Source of the DNA: JACVRW01 sp963850205
GTDB lineage: Bacteria; Actinomycetota; Thermoleophilia; Solirubrobacterales; Thermoleophilaceae
Direction: 5' to 3'
Assembly (NCBI GenBank): GCA_963850205.1
Contig: CAWKKJ010000008.1
Span: 62,001-126,000, forward strand
Length of the DNA stretch: 64,000 nt
A program made the position numbers and the translations under genes. The notes under the pieces were generated by a model. The model did no database searches and was not told the DNA's origin. It saw only the letters and a list, made by a program, of their open reading frames with translations. Below, piece by piece: positions 43,630-52,071 of this stretch (position 1 is the stretch's first letter; each line of letters begins with the position of its first letter).

Positions 43630-44943
43630 TCACTGGTCCGGGAAGGGCGCCAGCACCGCGCGCCGCTCGGGGATGCGCGAGTCGGGGTCGACGTCGAGGA
43701 TGCGCAGGGCGGCATCGCCGCCGGCGGCCTGGCGGGCCTGGCGCACCGCCTCGCCGAGCCGTCCGCGGCGGATCGCGGCCGCCTCGTCGAGCAGGCGCCC
43801 CTGATCGTGCGCGGGCGGGCCGAAGGCCTCGACCTCCAGCCCGAGCGACTCCGCGGGGGCGGGCAGCTCGACCAGCCTGGGCGCCAGGGCCAGCCGGATC
43901 CGGGCGGCGTCGGCGCTCGCGTGCCGCAGTGTGACCGCCGTGCGCCAGGTGCCGCCCGCCACGAAGCGCGCCGACACCGCGAGGGCCCGCAGCGAGCGGC
44001 CACGCCGCTCGCGGCGGGCCAGCACCCGCGCCACCAGCAGCTCGAGCGCCCGCTCGAGCTGCTGGCCCGACGCCGCCTCGGGCAGGTCGAGCCGCTCGCT
44101 GACCGGCTCCGGCGGGCGGCGGGGCTCGAGCGGGGTGTCACGGCCGCGGGCGAGGTCGAGCGCCAGCAACCCGGGGTGCCCGAAGCGCTCGGCCATCGCC
44201 CGCGAGGGCAGGGCGGCGACCTCCCCGAGCGTGCGGATGCCGAGCCGCTCGAGCACCTCGGGAAGGGCCTGCAGCTCCAGGCGGCTGCGCAGCAGCGAGA
44301 CCGGACGCGGCGCCAGGAAGCCGGCGGTGGCCGCCTCCTCGACGACCACGGCGCCGGGCAGGACGGTGATGCCGGGGGGAAGCGCCCGGCCCCCGACGGG
44401 AGCGGACCGGCCGCCGGGGGGTAGGGCGCGGCCCCCGGCAAGAACGGACCGGCCGCCGGGCGCCGCCGCCCGGCCGCGCCGGCGCGGGCGCGCCTGCAGC
44501 GCCGCCGCGTGGGCCGCGAAGCGGCTGGTGGCCGCCCCCATGCGTGCGCCGGTGCCGAGCGACCGGCGCGCCGCCGCGAGCACCCCGGCCAGGTCGCCGC
44601 CGTGGATGCCCCGCAGCCCGCCGGCCTCAAAGAAGGCGGCGCCGGCCCGATCCGACTCCACCTCGGCGCCGATCGCCTCCAGGCGGTCGAGCACCGTGTG
44701 CCAGAGCGAGCGCACGCCCTCCGGGTCGGGGGGCACGAGACGCAACAGGGGGCAGCGCGACATCGCCTCCCCCAGCCGCATGCCGGACACCACGCCATAG
44801 GCCTCCGCCGGCGCCGAGACCTCTCCCACCACCTGCTCGCGCCCGGCCTCGGGAGCGAGGGCGGCCGGCTCGGAGAGAAGCGCCGCCCGGTCGCCCAGCG
44901 CGGCCAGGAGCTCGAAGCGGGGGTAGAGGACGCAGATCACCAT
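43630..44943 (-). CDS. imuB: ImuB-like inactive Y-family polymerase
   Basis: A 437-aa Y-family-like protein. The N terminus (MVICVLYPRFELLAALG) occupies the place where Pol IV has DxDxFYA; the catalytic Asp is replaced, as expected for ImuB, which acts as a scaffold for DnaE2. Helix-hairpin-helix (ALPEVLERLGIRTLGEVAAL) and little-finger domains follow. Residues about 158-195 hold a low-complexity Gly/Arg/Pro insert made of GGR repeats. A LexA box ends 5 bp before ATG 44943. No imuA is adjacent in the window. Confidence 0.85.
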   Translation of the reverse strand: MVICVLYPRFELLAALGDRAALLSEPAALAPEAGREQVVGEVSAPAEAYGVVSGMRLGEAMSRCPLLRLVPPDPEGVRSLWHTVLDRLEAIGAEVESDRAGAAFFEAGGLRGIHGGDLAGVLAAARRSLGTGARMGAATSRFAAHAAALQARPRRRGRAAAPGGRSVLAGGRALPPGGRSAPVGGRALPPGITVLPGAVVVEEAATAGFLAPRPVSLLRSRLELQALPEVLERLGIRTLGEVAALPSRAMAERFGHPGLLALDLARGRDTPLEPRRPPEPVSERLDLPEAASGQQLERALELLVARVLARRERRGRSLRALAVSARFVAGGTWRTAVTLRHASADAARIRLALAPRLVELPAPAESLGLEVEAFGPPAHDQGRLLDEAAAIRRGRLGEAVRQARQAAGGDAALRILDVDPDSRIPERRAVLAPFPDQ

Positions 44944-44948
44944 GAATC

Positions 44949-44960
44949 GAACACATGTTC
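44949..44960 (-). promoter_or_regulatory. LexA (SOS) box of imuB
   Basis: GAACACATGTTC, with C and G flanks giving CGAACACATGTTCG. It is base-for-base the dnaE2 box, 5 bp before the imuB start codon. The imuB-DUF6504 unit and dnaE2-DUF72 unit are therefore predicted to be co-induced by DNA damage. Confidence 0.82.
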
Positions 44961-45002
44961 GCATCCGGTGAGGCGGGATGCAAGGTGGATGCGCGCGGCG
45001 CC

Positions 45003-45737
45003 CTACAGCCCCCCCGCCCCCGCCAGCACGCTCGCCATCCCGGTGACCAGCACGAGCGCCAGGACGGCGGTGGAGAAGCGCTCCGCCGGCAGCCGCCGGA
45101 AGGCGACGGCGCCGAGCGCGTAGCCCGTCAGCACGACCCCCAGCAGAGGCGCCACCACGCCGGCGTCGAGCGCGCCGCTGCCCTCGACGGCCAGCAGAAA
45201 CGCTCCTCCGGTCAGGTTGATGGCGAAAAAGCTCCCCGCGAGCGTGGCCCGGAACTCGAGCGGACGGACACCGTGCGCCTCGAGCCAGAGGACGATCGGA
45301 GGCCCGCTCACGCTGATCGAGGTGGTGAACACCCCGCTGGCAAAGCCCGCGGCCCAGCCGGCCGCCCGGCCGACCGGCCGGCCGCGGCCGCCCTGAGGCC
45401 GTTGCAGCTGCCAGAGCGCCGCGGCGATCACCGCCACCCCCACCGCCACCTGGAGCGCCTGCTTCGAGAGCAGCGCCAGCGCGACCACTCCCAGGGCCAT
45501 GCCCGGCAGCGCGGCCAGGAGTATCGGGGCCAGCCGCCGCCAGTTGACGTGCTCGGGCCGCCCGTGCTCGAACAGCACCAGCAGGTTCAGGACCAGCCCG
45601 AGCGCGAGCAGCGTCGCAACCGCCTCGACCGGCTCGAGGACCGCGAACAGCGCCGGCGAGAGCACCAGGGCGAAGCCGAAGCCAGTCGCCGACTGGACCG
45701 CCGCGCCCACCAGAGCGGCGGCCGCGGCGAGGATCAT
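45003..45737 (-). CDS. sulfite exporter TauE/SafE family permease
   Basis: A 244-aa membrane protein with about seven to eight hydrophobic helices, beginning MILAAAAALVGAAVQSATGF, the conserved G-F-G motif of TauE/SafE proteins, and repeating a similar pattern at AGFASGVFTTSISVSGPPIV. Members export sulfite, sulfoacetate or other organic anions. The start overlaps the stop of the M24 peptidase gene by 4 bp, so it is at the end of the pepP-aro transcript; the functional link is unclear. Confidence 0.88.
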   Translation of the reverse strand: MILAAAAALVGAAVQSATGFGFALVLSPALFAVLEPVEAVATLLALGLVLNLLVLFEHGRPEHVNWRRLAPILLAALPGMALGVVALALLSKQALQVAVGVAVIAAALWQLQRPQGGRGRPVGRAAGWAAGFASGVFTTSISVSGPPIVLWLEAHGVRPLEFRATLAGSFFAINLTGGAFLLAVEGSGALDAGVVAPLLGVVLTGYALGAVAFRRLPAERFSTAVLALVLVTGMASVLAGAGGL

Positions 45738-46819
45738 CCGGCGGTCACGAGCTCCTTCGGGAAGCCTGTCAACACGCGGGGTCCGTCCTGCGTGACCACC
45801 ACCAGATCCTCGATCCGCACGCCCACCTCACCGGGCAGGTAGACCCCCGGCTCGATCGTCACCACCTGGCCCTCCCGCAGCTCGCCCTCGGCGGTCTTGC
45901 CCAGGCGAGGCGCCTCGTGCACCTCGAGGCCCACCCCGTGGCCAAGGCCGTGGCCGAAGCGCTCGCCCTGCCCGCCCGACTCGATCACCGCCCGGGCCAC
46001 GGCGTCGAGGCCCGAGCAGGACATCCCCGGGCGGACGGCCGTCAGCGCGGTCTCCTGCGCGCGCAGCACGAGGTCGTAGGCCTCGGCGGCCGTCTCGTCC
46101 AGCGGACCGGTGGCCAGGGTGCGGGTGCAGTCGGAGCAGTAGCCGTCCACCTGCGCGCCCAGGTCCACGACGACGAGCGTCCCGCGCGGGATCTCCAGGT
46201 CGCGCGGCTCGGCGTGCGGGAGCGCGCCGTGAGCGCCGCCGGCCACGATCGGGGGAAAGGAGGCGCCCTCCGCCCCGCGGTCCTCCATGAGGCGCACCAG
46301 GGCCCGGGCCACCTCGCGCTCGGTCCGCCCGCTCAGCCCGCGTGCGAGCAGCTCCTCGTAGGCCTCGTCGGCGATCGCCGCCGCCGCAGCCATCGCCGCC
46401 AGCTCCTGGTCGTCCTTCACCTCGCGCAGGGACTTCACGAGGCCGCCGGCCGGAACCAGCTCCACGCCCTCGCCGGCCTTCTCCCCCAGCTTGCGGTGAA
46501 CCTCCACGGTCACCTGGCGGTCGTCGAAGCCGCTGCGCCCGCGCAGCCGCTCGGCCACGTCGCCCAGCATGTCCCTGCCCGCCTCCAGCCGTTCGTAGCC
46601 GTGCACCTGAGAGCGGGCCTGCTCGGTGTAGCGGAAGTCGGTGAGAAACAGCCGCTCGTCACGTCCCACGACGCAGACGCCGCTGCTGCCGGTGAAGCCG
46701 GTGAGGTAGCGCACGTTGACCATGTCGGTCACGAGCAGGCAGTCCAAGTCGCGCTCGTCGAGCAGCCCGGCCAGCCGGTCGCTTCGGGCCTCGATCGCGG
46801 ACTCGGTCGACACGCTCAT
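45734..46819 (-). CDS. pepP: Xaa-Pro aminopeptidase, M24 family
   Basis: A 361-aa dinuclear metallopeptidase of the PepP/PepQ type. The N-terminal creatinase-like domain (LLVTDMVNVRYLTGFTGSSG) precedes the pita-bread domain with ligands Asp in LVVVDLGAQVDGY and CTRTLATG, His in GHGLGHGVGLEVHEAP and Glu in VTIEPGVY and VRIEDLVVV. It removes N-terminal residues before proline. Its start overlaps aroQ by 4 bp. The aroQ-pepP-efp neighbourhood is common in bacteria, but here efp is 17 kb away. Confidence 0.92.
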   Translation of the reverse strand: MSVSTESAIEARSDRLAGLLDERDLDCLLVTDMVNVRYLTGFTGSSGVCVVGRDERLFLTDFRYTEQARSQVHGYERLEAGRDMLGDVAERLRGRSGFDDRQVTVEVHRKLGEKAGEGVELVPAGGLVKSLREVKDDQELAAMAAAAAIADEAYEELLARGLSGRTEREVARALVRLMEDRGAEGASFPPIVAGGAHGALPHAEPRDLEIPRGTLVVVDLGAQVDGYCSDCTRTLATGPLDETAAEAYDLVLRAQETALTAVRPGMSCSGLDAVARAVIESGGQGERFGHGLGHGVGLEVHEAPRLGKTAEGELREGQVVTIEPGVYLPGEVGVRIEDLVVVTQDGPRVLTGFPKELVTAG

Positions 46820-47265
46820 GCGGGGAGGCCCTCCTTCAGCATGGCCAGGCCGTCACGGTAGCCGTCGAACCCCCGGCCCTGTACGCAGCCCAGGCAGAGG
46901 TCGCGGATCACCGACACCCGGCGCCAGTCCTCACGCTCGTCGACTGCCGAGAGGTGCACCTCCACGGCCGGGAGGCCGGCCAGCTCCAGCGCATCGCGGA
47001 TGGCCCACGAGTAGTGGGTCCACGCGCCGGGGTTGAGCAGGAGCCCGTCGGCACTCATCGCCGCCCGGTGGAGGCCCTCGCAGAATTCGCCCTCATGGTT
47101 GGTCTGCGAGAACGAGACCTCGAGATCGAGCTCGCGGGCATAGCGCCGCACCTGGGTCTGGAGATCGTTGAGGCTGAGCCCGCCGTAGCGCTCCGGATCC
47201 CGCCGCTCGAGCACATCGAAGTTCACGCCGTGCATCACGTTCACCCGCTTCTTCACCCGCTCCAC
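46816..47265 (-). CDS. aroQ: type II 3-dehydroquinate dehydratase
   Basis: A 149-aa dodecameric dehydroquinase (shikimate pathway step 3). Family motifs are present in divergent form: VNVMHGVNFDVLERRDPERYGG carries the catalytic Tyr; QTNHEGEF the Asn/Glu; LLLNPGAWTHYSWAIRDALE; VEVHLSAVDEREDWRRVSV the His and Arg. The usual LNGPNLNLLG is VMHGVNFDVL, and a Trp replaces Tyr in NPGAWTH. It overlaps aroKB by 13 bp. Confidence 0.9.
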   Translation of the reverse strand: MERVKKRVNVMHGVNFDVLERRDPERYGGLSLNDLQTQVRRYARELDLEVSFSQTNHEGEFCEGLHRAAMSADGLLLNPGAWTHYSWAIRDALELAGLPAVEVHLSAVDEREDWRRVSVIRDLCLGCVQGRGFDGYRDGLAMLKEGLPA

Positions 47266-48776
47266 ACCTCCTCGACCGCACGGCGCAGCGACCGGGGGTC
47301 GACCTCATGGCCCGGGGTGACCCGCCCGGGCGCCTCGACGAGCACGAACGGCACCCAGCCTCCGGCCCGCTTCTTGTCGCGCTCGACCAGGGCGAGCACG
47401 TCCTCCACCGACGCGCCGGAGAAGGCCGCCGGCAGCCCCTGGTTGGCGAGCAGCTCGGCCACCTCGGCGCGCAGCGCCTCGCGGCTGGACAGGCGCAGCG
47501 CCGCCAGCAGGCCGATCGCCACGGCCTCTCCGTGGCGGTAGCGGGCGTAGCCCGTGGCCGCCTCGATTGCGTGCCCCACCGTATGCCCGAGGTTCAGCAC
47601 CTGGCGCAGGCCTGCGTCGCGCTCGTCGGCGGCGACCACGGAGAGCTTGGTCCGCAGGCAGCGGGTGATCGTGTCGGCGTCCACCTCGCCGCCCTGGCGC
47701 ACGCGCGCCCACAGTGGCCCGCCGGCGATCAGCGCCGTCTTGACCACCTCGGCGTACCCGGCGGCCAGCTCCTCGGGCGGCAGCGTGTCGAGCGCCCCCG
47801 GGTCGCAGAGCACCGCCGTCGGCTGGTGGAAGGCGCCCACGTAGTTCTTGCCCTCGGGCAGGTCCACGCCGGTCTTGCCGCCATAGGCGGAGTCGACCTG
47901 GGCCACCAGGGTGGTGGGAACCTGCACGTGGCGCATGCCCCGCTGGTAGACCGCGGCGCAGAAGCCGGCCAGGTCGCCCACCACGCCGCCGCCCACCGCG
48001 GTCACCAGATCGCTCCGCTCGGCGCCGGCCTGGGCCAGCGCGCGCAGCACGAACTCGGCGCCGTGGATCGTCTTGTGGTCCTCCCCGGGCATGACCACGA
48101 TGCGCTGGTCGCCGGCGAAGGGATGGGCCCGGGCCACGCTCTCGTCGGTGACCACCATGCGCCGGCCGTCGCGAGGAAAGAAGAAGTCCCCTCCGATCAG
48201 GCCACGGCCCACGAACACTGGATAGGCCCCGGAGTCCGCCGATGCCCAGATCAGGCGCGTGCCGGGCGGTGCCTCGGGGAGGGCGCCCAGGGCGGGCAGC
48301 GCGCGGCGGAGGGCGTCACGGTCGGCCGGCGGCACCACGGCGTCGGCCACCGCCTCGTACAGGCGGCTGCGGTCGTCCTGCAGCTGCCGGAACCGCTCCG
48401 GATCGCGGGCCAACGGGCGTCCCTTGCCCGAGGCGCGCCGCCACGCGTCCTCGGGCTCGACCTCGAGATGGACCACCAGGTGCGGGTCGAGCGCCTCCCG
48501 GATCCGCTCCGATTGCACCGCGCCGCCGCCGAGCGCCACCACGGCCGGCCCGCGGTCGAGCAGGCCGATGACCACCTCCTCCTCGCGTGCCCGGAAGGCC
48601 GCCTCGCCCTCGCGGTCGAAGAACGACTCGATCGGCTCGCCCAGGCTCCGCTCCAGCTCGTGGTCGGAGTCCAGCGGCTCGGCGCCGAGCGCGGCGGCCA
48701 GGGTCCGGGCCCCGGTCGACTTGCCGGCGCCCATGAAGCCGACCAGCACCAGGGTGCCGTTCAGCCGCGCCTCCAC
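47253..48776 (-). CDS. aroKB: fused shikimate kinase / 3-dehydroquinate synthase
   Basis: A 507-aa bifunctional shikimate-pathway enzyme. Residues 1-165 are shikimate kinase: Walker A VGFMGAGKST, DSDHELERSLGEPIESFF, VALGGGAVQS and the lid GRPLARDPERF. Residues 175-507 are dehydroquinate synthase: TAVGGGVVGDLAGFCAAVYQ, then GTTLVAQVDSAYGGKTGVD-like TTLVAQVDSAYGGKTGVDLP, NLGHTVGHAIEA with a metal His and RYRHGEAVAIGL. Both domains look complete. The same two reactions are usually made by separate genes aroK and aroB; their fusion joins steps 2 and 5. Confidence 0.93.
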   Translation of the reverse strand: MEARLNGTLVLVGFMGAGKSTGARTLAAALGAEPLDSDHELERSLGEPIESFFDREGEAAFRAREEEVVIGLLDRGPAVVALGGGAVQSERIREALDPHLVVHLEVEPEDAWRRASGKGRPLARDPERFRQLQDDRSRLYEAVADAVVPPADRDALRRALPALGALPEAPPGTRLIWASADSGAYPVFVGRGLIGGDFFFPRDGRRMVVTDESVARAHPFAGDQRIVVMPGEDHKTIHGAEFVLRALAQAGAERSDLVTAVGGGVVGDLAGFCAAVYQRGMRHVQVPTTLVAQVDSAYGGKTGVDLPEGKNYVGAFHQPTAVLCDPGALDTLPPEELAAGYAEVVKTALIAGGPLWARVRQGGEVDADTITRCLRTKLSVVAADERDAGLRQVLNLGHTVGHAIEAATGYARYRHGEAVAIGLLAALRLSSREALRAEVAELLANQGLPAAFSGASVEDVLALVERDKKRAGGWVPFVLVEAPGRVTPGHEVDPRSLRRAVEEVWSG

Positions 48777-49927
48777 CCGATGCGCTCCTCATAGGCCGAG
48801 AGTGCGGCCCGGACGTCGTCGATGTGGTCGCCGCCGAGCTTTTCGCGGTAGGCGGCGGCGAGCACCAGCGCCACCATCGCCTCCCCCACCACGCCGGCCG
48901 CGGGGACCGTGCAGGAGTCGGTGCGTTCGCGCAAAGCCTGGGCCGGCTCCTTGGTCGCCGTGTCCACGCTGCGCAGGGGCTTGGTGAGCGTGGGCAGCGG
49001 CTTCATGGCGGCCGTCACCACGAGCGGGTCGCCGCTGGTCATGCCCCCCTCGAGGCCGCCCGCCCGGTTGGTCTCACGGTGGTAGCCGCGCTCCTCGGTC
49101 CAGAAGATCTCGTCGTGCGCGCGCGAGCCCACACGCCCGGCCAGCTCGAAGCCGTCGCCCACGCCGACGCCCTTCATGGCCTGGATCGACATGACGGCCT
49201 GGGCCAGGCGGCCGTCGAGGCGCTCCTCCCAGGAGGCATACGAGCCAATCCCGGGGACGAGGCCGAAGGCTCGCACCTCGAATACCCCTCCCAGCGACTC
49301 GTTCGCCTTCCGCGCGGCGTCGATCTCGGCCACCATCGCGTCGCTCGCCGCCGGGTCCAGGCAGCGCACCGGCGAGTCGTCGACCCCCTCGAAGTCCTCG
49401 ACGCCGAGATCGTCGCGCTCCGGGGCGGTGACGCTGCCGATGCGGGTCACGTGCGAGCGCACCGCCACCCCCAGTTCGGCCAGGAGTGCCTTGGCCAGCG
49501 CCCCAGCCCCCACCCGGGCCGCCGTCTCGCGCGCGGAGGCACGCTCGAGCACGTTGCGCACGTCGCTGTGACCGTACTTCTGCACCCCGGCCAGATCGGC
49601 GTGGCCGGGCCGGGGCAGGTGCACCTCGTCCACCTGCACGGCGACCGGCCAGGGGTTCATGCGCTCCTCCCAGTTGGCGTAGTCGCGGTTCTCGATCCGC
49701 AGCGCCACCGGGCTCCCGAGCGTCCGACCGTGGCGAACGCCGGCCGTCACCTCGGCCCGGTCCTTCTCGATCTTCATGCGCCCGCCGCGGCCATGGCCGA
49801 GCTGGCGCCGGGCGAGGTCCCGGTCGATGTCCTCGGGGCGCAGCACGAGCCCGGCAGGCAGGCCCTCCACGAGGGCGGTGAGGCCGGGGCCGTGCGACTC
49901 GCCGGCGGTGACGAAGCGCAACGACAT
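48761..49927 (-). CDS. aroC: chorismate synthase
   Basis: AroC converts EPSP to chorismate with reduced FMN, the last shikimate-pathway step. ATG 49927 gives MSLRFVTAGESHGPGL, the conserved start; GTG 49936 would add three residues. Signatures GHGRGGRMKIEKD, GHADLAGVQKYGHSDVRNVL, ERASARETAARV and GLEGGMTSGDPLVV are present. At 388 aa it is normal. It overlaps the aroKB start by 16 bp. Confidence 0.95.
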   Translation of the reverse strand: MSLRFVTAGESHGPGLTALVEGLPAGLVLRPEDIDRDLARRQLGHGRGGRMKIEKDRAEVTAGVRHGRTLGSPVALRIENRDYANWEERMNPWPVAVQVDEVHLPRPGHADLAGVQKYGHSDVRNVLERASARETAARVGAGALAKALLAELGVAVRSHVTRIGSVTAPERDDLGVEDFEGVDDSPVRCLDPAASDAMVAEIDAARKANESLGGVFEVRAFGLVPGIGSYASWEERLDGRLAQAVMSIQAMKGVGVGDGFELAGRVGSRAHDEIFWTEERGYHRETNRAGGLEGGMTSGDPLVVTAAMKPLPTLTKPLRSVDTATKEPAQALRERTDSCTVPAAGVVGEAMVALVLAAAYREKLGGDHIDDVRAALSAYEERIGWRRG

Positions 49928-49939
49928 GCGATTCACACC

Positions 49940-50437
49940 CTACTGGCGGGAGTCGGGGCTCCCCTGCGCTTGGGTACGCAGCTCCAGCCCGGGCGCAGCG
50001 GCCAGGAGCATGACCAGGCCCGAACGGGGATCGCGGGGCGACGGCCGCTGCTCGCGCAGCCCGACGGCCGACCAGGGCCGGGCGGCGTCGAGCTCCGGCG
50101 CCAGCTCCGCCGCGGCGTCGCGGGGAACCCAGCCCACCTGCTCACCCGCGGGGGTGTCCACGGCGATGGCGTGGGGATCGTGCTCGTTGCCGGGGTCGCG
50201 CCGCAGCTCCAGGGCCCGGCCGGGACCCACCTCGTCCGAGGCCAGCACCGCGGTGTGGTGGTCCCGGGCGCCGGCGACCCCCAGCACCCGCAGCCCGCGC
50301 TCGGCGAGCTCGGGTGCGTCACGGCCGAGGTAGCGGCCTGACCCTGGGTCGACCACGTGGTAGCCGGCGATCCAGACCGCCCCGCCGTCGTCGGGGTACC
50401 AGTAGCGCTCTTCGTATGCGACCTCGACGGAGACCAT
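49940..50437 (-). CDS. stand-alone HIRAN domain protein
   Basis: A 165-aa protein whose middle contains the HIRAN signature: ALELRRDPGNEHDPHAIAVD followed by GEQVGWVPRDAAAELAP. HIRAN domains in SNF2 helicases and bacteria bind single-stranded DNA ends or damaged DNA. The N-terminal 60 residues (VEVAYEERYWYPDDGGAVWI) are not recognised. It follows aroC by 12 bp on the same strand, so it is read with the aro operon. Function not known. Confidence 0.72.
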   Translation of the reverse strand: MVSVEVAYEERYWYPDDGGAVWIAGYHVVDPGSGRYLGRDAPELAERGLRVLGVAGARDHHTAVLASDEVGPGRALELRRDPGNEHDPHAIAVDTPAGEQVGWVPRDAAAELAPELDAARPWSAVGLREQRPSPRDPRSGLVMLLAAAPGLELRTQAQGSPDSRQ

Positions 50438-50614
50438 CCTCTTTTCTGAGGTTAGGGGCCGTGCAGAACGAAGCGATCGAGATCTGGGATGCCGATCCGC
50501 GGATGCCAGACGACGGACTCGAGCGCAGCGATACCAGGGGTATCGCGAGCATCGAGGGCGAGGTCTGGCGCCGCGGGCGGCCCCCAGATCGGGCGGTTAT
50601 TGATGCAGGGGCCC

Positions 50615-51157
50615 TTAGGCAAGGAAGGCTTCGTCGTAGAGGTCGATCAGCTCGGGCCCCGCGAGCACGCCGGCGATCCCGCCGAGCGCGAGAAAGACAC
50701 CGAAGGGAATGGTGGCCTTGCGGGCCGCCGCGCCCGCCCGCAGCACCATCACCAGCCCCGCGAGCGCACCGGAGATGAAGGCCACGAGCAGGGCGGGTAT
50801 CACCGACAGCCCGAGGCACAACCCCATCGCACCGGCCAGCTTCACGTCGCCCATGCCCATACCGGGCGGGTACACGAGCGCGACCGCCAGCAGCAGCGCG
50901 TAGGCCGCCGTCCCGCAGGCGAGGTGCTCCGGCAGGTCGCCGGGGTCGATCAGGGCCGTGGCCGCCACTCCCCAGGCGGCCAGGGGATACACGATCCGGT
51001 TGGGCAGCAGCCTGCGTTCGAGGTCGATCACGGCGAGGGCGACCAGGGCGGCGACGAACGGGAGCTCGAGCAGCAGGTCCTCGTCGGCGCCGCGCACCGC
51101 GACCACCGCGGCCGCTGTGACCGCGACGAGCACCAGTGACCACCAGAGCCGCGCCAT
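50615..51157 (-). CDS. prepilin peptidase, A24 family, short form
   Basis: A 180-aa membrane protease. The two catalytic Asp motifs are present: ALAVIDLERRLLPNRIVYPL and PGMGMGDVKLAGAMGL. Five to six helices follow the pattern of the peptidase domain, and the N-terminal methylation/Cys domain of classical PilD is missing, as in archaeal-like or TadV-type enzymes. It processes type IV pilin-like signal peptides. No pilin genes are nearby. The 177-bp gap after it toward the HIRAN gene shows nothing clear. Confidence 0.85.
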   Translation of the reverse strand: MARLWWSLVLVAVTAAAVVAVRGADEDLLLELPFVAALVALAVIDLERRLLPNRIVYPLAAWGVAATALIDPGDLPEHLACGTAAYALLLAVALVYPPGMGMGDVKLAGAMGLCLGLSVIPALLVAFISGALAGLVMVLRAGAAARKATIPFGVFLALGGIAGVLAGPELIDLYDEAFLA

Positions 51158-51177
51158 CGTTACCTAGCATCACCGGT

Positions 51178-51621
51178 GTGCACCTTCGGCGCGCCCTCCT
51201 GCTGTTCGCCATCGTCCTCGGCTTGGCCGCGGTCGCGGCCACGCTCTCCAATCCCCGAGATGACGGCGGCCGCGAGCCGCTCAGCGCGCCGCCGGCCAAG
51301 CCCGACCGTGAGCCCACGACGGCCTCCCAGGGATCCGATCCGCCCGCGCAGGAGACGACCACCGTGAACTTCGACGCCGGCCGTGACCAGACGCGTCGCC
51401 TGGCCGGCGGCCGCCCCGCCACGGTCGTGGTGTCGGTCGACGAGCCGGGGCAGGTCGAGATCCCCCTCCTCGGGGTCGGCGCGCCCGCCGAGCCGTTGAC
51501 CCCCGCGCGCTTCGAGGTGCTCACCTCGGAGGGCGGCCGCTACCCGATCAGCTTCACCGCGGCCGCCGGCGACGTGGCCGAGCCGGCCGGCACGCTGACC
51601 ATCACCGAGGCCGAGCAGTGA
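51178..51621 (+). CDS. exported protein of unknown function
   Basis: A 147-aa protein starting GTG 51178 with a membrane-spanning or signal segment (HLRRALLLFAIVLGLAAVAA), a Pro/Arg/Asp-rich linker and a C-terminal beta-rich domain (ATVVVSVDEPGQVEIPLLGV, ARFEVLTSEGGRYPISFTAA). No Cys for lipidation. It overlaps the next gene by 4 bp and is divergent from the prepilin peptidase gene, so it might be a minor extracellular component. Family not recognised. Confidence 0.65.
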   Translation: MHLRRALLLFAIVLGLAAVAATLSNPRDDGGREPLSAPPAKPDREPTTASQGSDPPAQETTTVNFDAGRDQTRRLAGGRPATVVVSVDEPGQVEIPLLGVGAPAEPLTPARFEVLTSEGGRYPISFTAAAGDVAEPAGTLTITEAEQ

Positions 51622-52067
51622 GAGGACGCTTCCTGACGCTGCTCCTGCTGGCCGGGGTGATCGCCGTGGTGGCCGTCGTGGCCTGGGACCCTCCCACCGC
51701 CGACCTCACCGCACCGGCCTCACCCGCACCGGCCCAGGAGGAGAAGCCGAAGGCGGGCAGGGACGAGCCCACCCGCTCCGGTCCGAAGCCCCGCTGCCCT
51801 CCCGGCGGGGGCAACTGCCGTGTGGCCGACGGGCGCATCCTCTACGTGGAGCGGGTGGATCCGGACGGTGACGGCGACGCCCACTTCGTCCTGGCCTCCA
51901 GCGAGTCGGTCACCGGGCCGGGCATCAGCATCGTGGACGTCAAGCGCTCGCTCCGGCCATCCCCTCTTCCCGGTCCGGGGGACTTCCTGCGCGCGGCCGG
52001 CCCTGTGTTCGAGGGAAGTCACGGCCAGAGCCAGATCGAGGCGACCGCGGTCCAAGCCGGCCAGTGA
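51618..52067 (+). CDS. exported protein of unknown function
   Basis: A 149-aa protein with an N-terminal hydrophobic segment (RFLTLLLLAGVIAVVAVVAW), a Pro/Ala/Lys-rich linker and a C-terminal domain beginning CPPGGGNCRVADGRILYVER, VDPDGDGDAHFVLASSESVT. The Cys pair may form a disulfide, and the following pattern suggests a small beta barrel. GTG start overlaps the previous stop by 4 bp (GTGA). It meets aroE tail to tail. Family not recognised. Confidence 0.65.
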   Translation: MRGRFLTLLLLAGVIAVVAVVAWDPPTADLTAPASPAPAQEEKPKAGRDEPTRSGPKPRCPPGGGNCRVADGRILYVERVDPDGDGDAHFVLASSESVTGPGISIVDVKRSLRPSPLPGPGDFLRAAGPVFEGSHGQSQIEATAVQAGQ

Positions 52068-52071
52068 GGGG

